A program made the translations under genes and the position numbers. From NCBI RefSeq assembly GCF_004833285.1, contig NZ_STFG01000005.1, positions 142,535-196,029 of the forward strand: a stretch of 53,495 bases of DNA. The letters are read 5' to 3'. Positions 37,494 to 44,543 of the stretch are shown in pieces (position 1 is the first letter of the stretch; every line of letters starts with the position of its first letter). The DNA is from Lampropedia puyangensis. GTDB lineage: Bacteria; Pseudomonadota; Gammaproteobacteria; Burkholderiales; Burkholderiaceae_C. Under the pieces are notes generated by a model, which was given only the letters and a program-made list of their open reading frames with translations, was not told where the DNA came from and ran no database searches.

Positions 37494-38063
37494 TTAGGCT
37501 TCGCTCAATGCCGACTCCACATTGCCCCAAGCGTCGCTGAGCAAACAGTGCAGCATGGCTTGCGCCATGTATTTGCGCACCATGCGTGTGGAGACCTGCA
37601 ACTGCGCAGCAATCTGCGCGTAGTTCAGCCCTTCCAATTGAGCCAGAACAAAGGCACGGTAGGCTTTTGGATTCAAACCAGCGAGCAGCGCATCGAGTTC
37701 CATGACGATTTGCTGCAATTGCAAACGTTGTTCTGGTGTGGGCGCGTAGTGCTCGGCAACCAAAGCGAGCGTCTCAAGGCATGCGCGCTCTACATCCAGA
37801 TGCCGCCAATGGTTGACGACCAAACCATGGGCTACTGTGCGCAGCAATGCGCGGGGCTGCTCGATGCCTGCGAAGTCAAAGGCGTCTTTGCTTGCTAAAC
37901 GTACAAAGGTGTCTTGTGCCAAGTCCTGTGCATCGAAGCAATTGCCCAGTCGCCGCTCCAGCCATGCCAATAGCCAACGATGGTGGCCTTGGTAGAGCCC
38001 ACTAAGCGTTGCCACTGGTGCTTCGCTAGTTATTAAGGGCAGAGGCGTAAGTGCCTGATTCAT
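37494..38063 (-). CDS. fecI: FecI-like ECF sigma factor
   Basis: This 189-residue extracytoplasmic-function sigma factor has region 2 at about 25-95 (LYQGHHRWLLAWLERRLGNCFDAQDLAQDTFVRL, with RALLRTVAHGLVVNHWR) and region 4 at about 125-180 (RAFVLAQLEGLNYAQIAAQLQVSTRMVRKYM). It should direct RNA polymerase to the receptor promoter once the ferric-siderophore signal passes through FecR. It is the first gene of the cluster and has a Fur-box-like site upstream, so iron starvation probably derepresses it. Confidence 0.94.
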   Translation of the reverse strand: MNQALTPLPLITSEAPVATLSGLYQGHHRWLLAWLERRLGNCFDAQDLAQDTFVRLASKDAFDFAGIEQPRALLRTVAHGLVVNHWRHLDVERACLETLALVAEHYAPTPEQRLQLQQIVMELDALLAGLNPKAYRAFVLAQLEGLNYAQIAAQLQVSTRMVRKYMAQAMLHCLLSDAWGNVESALSEA

Positions 38064-38385
38064 GGGCTATAGAGCAAAAAAGTGCGCTAACGCGCAAGTG
38101 GCAGGGATACAAACACACAGCTGTCTTGCTCTATGGATCGAGCACTGATGGTTGACTGTTCGAGAGCGACGCCCAGTCCAAGTGCTTAACTTCACACTAT
38201 TTGGAAGTCGCTAGATGAGGCGTGTTTGCATCTAATTTTGCGTATTATATTAAGAATCAGTATCATTAAATTTCAATTGCCGGCAACCATCTTTGCTATC
38301 AGGGCCATCCTAGGAGTTATTCAGCTTCTATTGCGCAGCAAAAGAAGTAATCTCCACTCGTAAATTGGGAGAGTGAGTAAGCAAC
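38064..38385. other. Promoter region of the iron-signalling locus
   Basis: No gene was seen. The AT-rich part (38231-38280) carries the Fur-box-like site. The rest holds the fecI leader and the 3' trailer of the EamA transporter gene, where no clear terminator was found. Confidence 0.5.
38252..38270 (-). promoter_or_regulatory. Fur-box-like site upstream of fecI
   Basis: The minus-strand sequence AATGATACTGATTCTTA resembles the 19-bp Fur consensus built from GATAAT repeats, and lies in AT-rich DNA 190 bases upstream of the fecI ATG. Fur control of fecI-type genes is well known; here it is inferred from sequence similarity and context. Confidence 0.6.
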
Positions 38386-39387
38386 TCAATGGGCTTTTTG
38401 GTGCAAGCGCGCACACCATAAGACGCCAGCAATCAGCGCAGTCATTGCTAACCACTCTTGCACACCAGGCCAACGCCATTCGTACAGGAACCCATAAACA
38501 AGAGCAAAGATGGTTTCAAAAACGATCATTTGCCCAATCATCGTCAGGGGTAAAAGGCGGCTTGCATGGTTCCAGAATGCATTGCCAACAACAGAGGCCA
38601 AAATGGCCAAGGTACCCGTAATCACCCAAAACCGCAGCCAGTTTTGATCTGAGAAATCAGACGCCGCCGTCCACCAAGGGACGCCAAAAGCAGGAATTGC
38701 GAGAAGGATGGCCAACGCCCCCGTGACCAGCCCAGTCAGTAAAGACCAGTCCCATGGAGAAATATCACGGCGGCGCATCAGCCATTGGCTATTCCAGATG
38801 GAGTAGGTTGACCAAGTTAATAAAGCACCTGCTGCCGCAAGCAGTCCCAGTGCACGTTGCCATGTATTGGTCGATTCCGTTGCGGCAGAGCCATGCGTGA
38901 GGCTGTGCATGGCCACCAATGCCGTGCCGAGGACACACAGACATAAAGGCGCCAACATAGCGGTTAAGGAAACTGTCTTGTGGCTGCGAAGTCCCATCAA
39001 TGTGGAAACTACGGGGATGAGCCCAATGATCAATGCAGTGGGGGCTGCACCTGCCCACTGCACTCCCCAAACCAGCAACACGTAGTAGACGATATTGCCC
39101 AGAAGACTCAGGCCCAGCAGCGCTTGCCATTCGGCACGCCCTAAACGACCAAATACCTGGCGCCAGCGCGGCAAAATCAACAAAAGTGCAACCCCGCCAT
39201 ATACAAGGTAGCGGGCCGCCGACAATTGCCATGCATTGGCTTGGGGAAGCAGTAGTGGGATTACAAAAATCAAGCCCCAAAAAGCGCCCGCAGACATACT
39301 GCTGAGAATGCCTGCGCCGACTCGGTATGACGGCGCAGTGACTGGGTGTTCTGCTGGCGTGAGTGCAGCTTGGTTGGACGTGGACAT
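38386..39387 (-). CDS. EamA/DMT-family transporter
   Basis: This 333-residue inner-membrane transporter has about ten helices in two EamA halves (AGILSSMSAGAFWGLIFVIPLLL; then LGLLAAAGALLTWSTYSIWNSQWLM), the conserved RYLVYGG after helix 1, and a final helix WLAMTALIAGVLWCARL. The substrate is unknown. It is only distantly similar to the EamA protein at 11864-12760. The ATG at 39387 is used rather than a TTG two codons upstream. It is separated from the upstream acyl-CoA ligase gene by a terminator, so it is probably a single-gene unit. Confidence 0.87.
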   Translation of the reverse strand: MSTSNQAALTPAEHPVTAPSYRVGAGILSSMSAGAFWGLIFVIPLLLPQANAWQLSAARYLVYGGVALLLILPRWRQVFGRLGRAEWQALLGLSLLGNIVYYVLLVWGVQWAGAAPTALIIGLIPVVSTLMGLRSHKTVSLTAMLAPLCLCVLGTALVAMHSLTHGSAATESTNTWQRALGLLAAAGALLTWSTYSIWNSQWLMRRRDISPWDWSLLTGLVTGALAILLAIPAFGVPWWTAASDFSDQNWLRFWVITGTLAILASVVGNAFWNHASRLLPLTMIGQMIVFETIFALVYGFLYEWRWPGVQEWLAMTALIAGVLWCARLHQKAH

Positions 39388-39436
39388 GAACAATAGATCA
39401 AGAGGAAACAGCGGGCGATACTAGCACCATCACAGG

Positions 39437-39468
39437 AAAAAAAGAGCCTTGGCATTGCCAAGGCTTCT
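39437..39468 (-). terminator. Rho-independent terminator of the acyl-CoA ligase gene
   Basis: On the minus strand AGCCTTGGC and GCCAAGGCT pair perfectly around a 3-base loop (39445-39453 with 39457-39465), followed by TC and a run of seven T residues (39437-39443), about 40 bases past the stop codon. Confidence 0.93.
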
Positions 39469-39506
39469 AGACTTGATGCATGCAGGTGCATCAGTGCAGT
39501 CCATGT

Positions 39507-41150
39507 TTATGCTGTTGGTAGTTGATAGCCTTGCAAGCTTTCACGAACTTTGGTTTTGAGCATCTTGCCTGTTGCCCCAAGCGGGATGGCTTCCACGAAC
39601 ACCACGTCATCTGGAATTTGCCATTTCGCCAATTTGCCATCATAAAACTGAAGAAGTTCTTCTTTAGTGACTTGCTGCCCAGGCTTGAGCGAGACCACCA
39701 CAATAGGGCGCTCATCCCACTTTGGATGGGGCATGCCGATGGACGCCGCCATCGCAACAGCAGGGTGGGCCATCGCGATGTTTTCAATGTCAATGGAGCT
39801 GATCCATTCCCCCCCTGATTTGATGACGTCTTTGCTGCGATCGGTGATCTGCATAAAACCATCGGCATCAATGGTCGCCACATCACCAGTGGGAAACCAA
39901 CCTCTGCCCTGAGCGTCGTAGACCAGCGGATCATTGCCTTCTTGCTTGTAATACTTTGAAATGATCCAAGGTCCACGCACCAGCAAGTCACCATAGGTTT
40001 TACCATCCCAAGGTTGATCTTCGCCGTTTTCGTTGACAATTTTCATATCAACGCCATAAACCGTACGGCCTTGCTTTTCCAGGATTTTTTGCTGTTCAGC
40101 TTCGCTGAGTTGGAGTTGCTTGTTCTTGAGCTTACCCAATGTGCCCAGTGGGCTCATTTCGGTCATCCCCCATGCGTGCAAGACTTTCACATTCAAAACA
40201 TCTTCAAAGGTTTTGATCATGGCTGGCGGGCAAGCCGAGCCCCCAATGACGGTTCGGTTGAGTGTGCTGAATTTCAAATTGTTGGGCAGGATGTGGCCCA
40301 GTAACATTTGCCAAATAGTAGGAACGCCGGCCGCCATGGTGACGCCTTCGGCTTCAACCAACTCATAAATGGATTTGCCATCCATGGCCGGCCCTGGAAA
40401 CACGACTTTGGCCCCTGTAATGGCCGCTGCATAAGGCAAGCCCCAAGCATTGACGTGAAACATAGGCACCACAGGCAATACGGCATCGGTTGCGGACAGG
40501 CACATTACATCTGGCAATGCGGCGCCATACGCGTGCAAGGTGGTAGAGCGATGGCTGTACAGCGCAGCCTTGGGATTGCCCGTAGTGCCACTGGTGTAGC
40601 ACATGCTGGAGGCAGTGTTTTCATCCAAATCAGGCCATTTGTAGGTAGTGGCTTGTCCGCCAATCCAGGCCTCATAACTGAGCAGTTGGGGGATACCGGT
40701 ATCTGCAGGCAATTTATCTGCATCGCACAGAGCAACCCACTGCTTGACCCCCGGACATTTGCTGTGCACGGCTTGAATAATGGGCGTGAATGTGGTGTCA
40801 AAGCACACAATCACATCTTCAGCATGGTTGATGATCCATGCTACCTGTTCCGGGTGCAGGCGTGGGTTGATGGTGTGCAGCACGCGGCCTGAGCCACTGA
40901 CACCGAAGTACAACTCCATATGGCGGTAGCCATTCCATGCCAGACTGGCTACGCGATCGCCTTGGGCAACGCTCGATGCATCCAACGCATTGGCTACCTG
41001 GCGTGAGCGTGCGGCCAGCTCGGTGTAGGTGTAACGGTGAATATCGCCTTCTACACGGCGCGAGACAATTTCACCATCATGGTGGTGGCGAGCCGCATGC
41101 TCGATCATGGCTGAAATCAAAAGTGGTTGGTGCTGCATTAAACCCAGCAT
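39507..41150 (-). CDS. AMP-dependent acyl-CoA ligase, AlkK-like
   Basis: This 547-residue adenylate-forming enzyme activates a fatty acid with ATP and CoA. The AMP-binding P-loop is [19 protein letters not shown] (about residue 190), followed by [12 protein letters not shown], then [16 protein letters not shown] and the C-terminal lysine region [15 protein letters not shown]. Residue pattern and length match AlkK/medium-chain acyl-CoA synthetases, which feed beta-oxidation. GGAG lies 6 bases before the ATG. It has its own terminator. A 14-bp perfect palindrome lies 200 bases upstream and may be an operator. Confidence 0.92.
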   Translation of the reverse strand: MLGLMQHQPLLISAMIEHAARHHHDGEIVSRRVEGDIHRYTYTELAARSRQVANALDASSVAQGDRVASLAWNGYRHMELYFGVSGSGRVLHTINPRLHPEQVAWIINHAEDVIVCFDTTFTPIIQAVHSKCPGVKQWVALCDADKLPADTGIPQLLSYEAWIGGQATTYKWPDLDENTASSMCYTSGTTGNPKAALYSHRSTTLHAYGAALPDVMCLSATDAVLPVVPMFHVNAWGLPYAAAITGAKVVFPGPAMDGKSIYELVEAEGVTMAAGVPTIWQMLLGHILPNNLKFSTLNRTVIGGSACPPAMIKTFEDVLNVKVLHAWGMTEMSPLGTLGKLKNKQLQLSEAEQQKILEKQGRTVYGVDMKIVNENGEDQPWDGKTYGDLLVRGPWIISKYYKQEGNDPLVYDAQGRGWFPTGDVATIDADGFMQITDRSKDVIKSGGEWISSIDIENIAMAHPAVAMAASIGMPHPKWDERPIVVVSLKPGQQVTKEELLQFYDGKLAKWQIPDDVVFVEAIPLGATGKMLKTKVRESLQGYQLPTA

Positions 41151-41506
41151 GTGTTCTCCTTAATCGTTTTGTTTGTCTGCATTGGTGCTTCACATCCTCG
41201 TGCGCCGGGGCCGACGCAGGGGTGAAGAATGGAAAGCGATGTCTCGCTCAGAACCATTGTCATCCAAGTTTGCGCGTTCGCAGGTCATTTTGTTGTCAAC
41301 ACTTGCCACTTTTTTATGCATAAGGAGGTGGGCAAAGCATTCGCCTAACGATACATGCATGTATGCACGTGCTGTGTGCGGCCGTTAACCCATCTGTCTG
41401 AATGGGCTCTTGCGCAAGAGAAATGGGGTGGAGCACATGCATGCAGCTGACGAACACGCTTGCACGCAGGGCTGCATGAGGGCAGGCCTGCACGAAGTGA
41501 AGCGAA
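41151..41506. other. Intergenic region upstream of the acyl-CoA ligase gene
   Basis: No gene was seen in 356 bases. The stretch is rich in TGCATG-type alternating purine-pyrimidine sequence and includes the palindrome at 41351-41364. The promoter of the acyl-CoA ligase and the 3' end of the upstream membrane-protein transcript should lie here. Confidence 0.5.
41351..41364. promoter_or_regulatory. 14-bp perfect palindrome, possible operator
   Basis: ATACATGCATGTAT reads the same on both strands and lies 200 bases upstream of the acyl-CoA ligase start, on the promoter side. Palindromes of this size are typical of TetR- or LysR-type operators; no regulator gene is adjacent. Confidence 0.5.
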
Positions 41507-43288
41507 TCAATAGCGCGTATGGTTGCTGTCAGTGCGACTCAAGCGTAGAGGGGGCAAAGCTTGTCCACCGTTCGTTGAATCGCCGAATGCATACAGAACA
41601 ATCGCCTCATCACTGGTGGGGCGTTCAATACGGGCAATACGACGCCATCCTTGAGCCAATAAATGGGGCTCGTAATGCCGGACTTGGTGTGCGGCAACCA
41701 TGCTCTGTGGGCATGCGACGTTCGCCGTTGGTGCCTGCAGTGGCCATTGCGCCTGTACTGCAAAAGCCGCACGTTGTGCCGCATTGAGGCCGTATGCCCA
41801 GATGCATTGCGTCTGCTTAGGGATGTACGGCGCCATCTTCTCGATTTGAGGCGCAAAGCTTCGACCGTAATCAAGCATAGGCAACCACAGCGTCATCACC
41901 AAAACAACGCACCATGTGGCTCCGCCTGCAGGCAGCACCAAGCTCTTCCACAGCGCCGCTTGGTGTCTACCCGTACGCCACACTACGACAGAGAGCCAAA
42001 TTACCGTCGCAGCAACAGCCAAACTGAGATCGACAGCAGAAAATGTAGGGACATATTCAGGAGCCAATTTGGCGACATTGGCAGCTGGTTTAGCGGGAAA
42101 GCCGGTTTGTGTTGCCGTCCAAATCACCCAAATGGCGATGCCACAGATGGTGAAGAACAGCATCGTGAACCAATCAATCAGGGACGACACGCTGCGCCGC
42201 ATTGTCGGCAGCGCAAATGCGGCCATGGTTGCAGCCATGGGCAAGCTCAAGAACAGTGTTCGATCACGGGCTGACCCGGTCGAACACGCGGCCAATAACA
42301 CCGTCATGGCGATCAAGCCCAGCGGCAATGCTAAATGGAAGCTCGGAGCGCGATTGAATAGGTGAGCACGCCAACGGTACAGTGCCCAGCAGGCCAGCGG
42401 CCAGGCTGGCCAGCCAAACCAGATCAGAAGTTTGAGAAAACTGGTCCATTGAGAGAGGGTTGACAGTTCCCACCGGTATTGCTCAACCTGAAAAAAATTA
42501 GGCAACCAGAGTTTGGCCAGCAGAGCAACCACCGTGCCTGTTACAACGTACGCACCAATAGCCCGTGTATTCGGTGTGCGGCGCAATAGGGCCAATACCA
42601 GCAGACCTACAAGCGTAGCCCCTCCTGCAAGTCCCCCCCATGCAAGTCCTCCGCTGGTTAACAGCACGAATGCGGCAACCACGGTGATGAGGCAGCCGCG
42701 TAATATGTGATTGGTCGGCTGCGCAAATCCTAGAAACAACAAGCTTGCGCCGAACAGCTGCACCAGTGTTGCGCTGACTTCATGGGAAAACTGCACAAGC
42801 CCAAAGCAGGCAATCAGGGCCAGCACGCTGCCATCCGCAATAGCGCGTGCATAGCCTTGAGGGTCGGCTTCGCCGCCAAAGGCAAAAGCCACAGGTTGGG
42901 CTTCATCTCGCCGGGCCAGATAAAACGTCGCCCACCACACAGCGGCAAAACTGAGCAGCACCATTCCCATAAAAGGCAGACGGGCTACCAATTGTGGATC
43001 AATCCACGATGGTGCTATTTTCAGTGCCACTGCTCCCAACCAGATTGGCAACACATGGTTGGCAGGCTCTAGAGACAGCCCCACCAGTTCAGGTGTGAAC
43101 CAATCGGTATGCCCTTGTGCAAGCGCCTGGATATAGCCGTAAGTGGCCATGTCCTCGTTTTTCCATGGATGGCGTCCAATAAAGCCGGCACAGGTATAGA
43201 CCAAGCACAACAACCATAACCACAGTCGCGGCAGGGTGCGAACGGCTGCTTGGGTCACAATGGCTGGAGTAGGGAGTTTGGTATTCAC
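41507..43288 (-). CDS. Large multi-pass membrane protein, GT-C glycosyltransferase-like
   Basis: This 593-residue inner-membrane protein has roughly 11-13 helices. After the first helix (LWLWLLCLVYTCAGFIGR) comes HPWKNEDMATYGYIQALAQGH, which carries an acidic motif (KNED) placed like the catalytic Asp/Glu loop of GT-C enzymes such as ArnT/PMT. A soluble C-terminal tail of about 130 residues follows the last helix. That suggests transfer of a lipid-linked sugar to an envelope acceptor, but the acceptor is unknown and identity is not certain. The start is a GTG at 43288 with no obvious ribosome binding site. It stands alone between the acyl-CoA ligase and rpmE2. Confidence 0.7.
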   Translation of the reverse strand: MNTKLPTPAIVTQAAVRTLPRLWLWLLCLVYTCAGFIGRHPWKNEDMATYGYIQALAQGHTDWFTPELVGLSLEPANHVLPIWLGAVALKIAPSWIDPQLVARLPFMGMVLLSFAAVWWATFYLARRDEAQPVAFAFGGEADPQGYARAIADGSVLALIACFGLVQFSHEVSATLVQLFGASLLFLGFAQPTNHILRGCLITVVAAFVLLTSGGLAWGGLAGGATLVGLLVLALLRRTPNTRAIGAYVVTGTVVALLAKLWLPNFFQVEQYRWELSTLSQWTSFLKLLIWFGWPAWPLACWALYRWRAHLFNRAPSFHLALPLGLIAMTVLLAACSTGSARDRTLFLSLPMAATMAAFALPTMRRSVSSLIDWFTMLFFTICGIAIWVIWTATQTGFPAKPAANVAKLAPEYVPTFSAVDLSLAVAATVIWLSVVVWRTGRHQAALWKSLVLPAGGATWCVVLVMTLWLPMLDYGRSFAPQIEKMAPYIPKQTQCIWAYGLNAAQRAAFAVQAQWPLQAPTANVACPQSMVAAHQVRHYEPHLLAQGWRRIARIERPTSDEAIVLYAFGDSTNGGQALPPLRLSRTDSNHTRY

Positions 43289-43377
43289 GCGCTAGACAAT
43301 CATCTTGGCCATGCATCGCATCATCGCATGCTAGGCCGCTAGTAAAACGCTAGGAGGGCGAGCTTGAGAGGTTACAT

Positions 43378-43414
43378 AAAAAAAGCAGCGCGACCACAAA
43401 ATCGTGCTGCTTTT
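43378..43414. terminator. Terminator downstream of rpmE2
   Basis: AAAAGCAGC (43381-43389) pairs with GCTGCTTTT (43406-43414), with an extra CGA/TCG pairing inside. A and T runs on the two sides make it usable on the minus strand for rpmE2, and possibly on the plus strand too. Confidence 0.9.
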
Positions 43415-43451
43415 ATTTTCCTTCGAAGAGAAGGACTGCGGAAAGCGAAAA

Positions 43452-43712
43452 TTACTTAGCGCCGCCGATTTTGCCGAAACGGTTGCGGAATTTCTCAACG
43501 CGACCGCCCATGTTGTCCACAGATTTTTGAGTACCTGTGTAGAAAGGGTGTGATTCGCTGGAAGTATCCAGCTTGAACAATGGCAGTTCACGGCCATCGT
43601 CAGTCGTACCTGTTTCTTTTGTTGGAACGCAGGAACGTGTTACGAACTTGAAGCCGTTGGACAAGTCAACGAACAGCACTTCGCGGTAATTAGGGTGAAT
43701 GCCTTCTTTCAT
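43452..43712 (-). CDS. rpmE2: 50S ribosomal protein L31 type B
   Basis: This 86-residue protein begins [20 protein letters not shown] and contains [27 protein letters not shown], the L31 signature. It lacks the zinc-binding CxxC pairs of type A L31, so it is the zinc-independent paralogue. In other bacteria type B L31 replaces type A during zinc limitation under Zur control; no Zur site was identified here. The frame continues upstream to 43799, but ATG 43712 is the family start. A terminator follows. Confidence 0.95.
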   Translation of the reverse strand: MKEGIHPNYREVLFVDLSNGFKFVTRSCVPTKETGTTDDGRELPLFKLDTSSESHPFYTGTQKSVDNMGGRVEKFRNRFGKIGGAK

Positions 43713-43853
43713 GGCGTATCTCTTTAACTTTTCTCTTGCTATTTGGGATAAGGGCAAGAACCTCGCGCCAGCCACGCCGGACACCCATTGCCCAAGCACT
43801 TAGCGCAGAAAACGGCGGATTATCGCATGTTTGTCTGACTTTTGAAAAGTCTT

Positions 43854-44324
43854 TTACAGCGCGCTATCTTCCAGCTCTGCGATCAACTCGATTTCAACGC
43901 ATGCCCCCATTGGCAATTGGGCTACGCCAAAGGCGCTGCGCGCGTGAACGCCTTTGTCGCCAAGTATCTCAACGAGAAACTCACTTACCCCATTGGTCAC
44001 CAAATGGTGCTCGGTGTAATCTGCCGTGGAGTTGACCAGGCTGAGCACTTTAACGATGCGCTTGACCCGCTCCAAATCACCGCCTGCTGCGGCCTGGAGG
44101 GTCGAAAGCAAGTCAATACCAACAGCACGGGCTGCGAGCTTGCCTTCTCCTGTGGTCAGGTCTTTGCCCAATTGACCAACCCATGCTGCGCCGTCTTTTT
44201 TTGCGATATGGCCACTGAGGAAAACCAGATTGCCAGTTTGCGAATACATCGAATACGCTGCAACTGGCTTTGCTGCCGGTGGCAAAGTGATTTGAAGAGC
44301 TTGGAGTTTCTCGTAAATTCCCAT
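43854..44324 (-). CDS. RidA/YjgF-family protein
   Basis: This 156-residue protein belongs to the RidA/UK114 family, members of which hydrolyse reactive enamine/imine intermediates from PLP enzymes. Typical segments are SQTGNLVFLSGHIAK, DLLSTLQAAAGGDLERVKRIVKVLSLVNS and ARSAFGVAQLPMGACVEIELIAE. The Arg of HARSAFG matches the substrate-binding Arg of RidA. The N-terminal part (MGIYEKLQALQI) is longer than in canonical RidA and fits the YjgH/Rid-like subgroup. AAGG precedes the ATG. It is divergent from comEC. Confidence 0.88.
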   Translation of the reverse strand: MGIYEKLQALQITLPPAAKPVAAYSMYSQTGNLVFLSGHIAKKDGAAWVGQLGKDLTTGEGKLAARAVGIDLLSTLQAAAGGDLERVKRIVKVLSLVNSTADYTEHHLVTNGVSEFLVEILGDKGVHARSAFGVAQLPMGACVEIELIAELEDSAL

Positions 44325-44543
44325 GGCAAACCTTTCGTTGATTGGGCAAATGGCTCAGAAGCAACTGCAGCGCCATCAACGATGCCGTAAGGCCATGGAT
44401 ATGTTGGTGGACGCATATGCAAACGCAGCCGCGATCATACGGCAATGCGCTTGTGCGTAGATCGCAGGCAATAGATGGCTAAAGCACAGCGATTGCCAAG
44501 CATATGCAAAACAAAATACTGTCATTAAGAGTGAGGGGCACCT

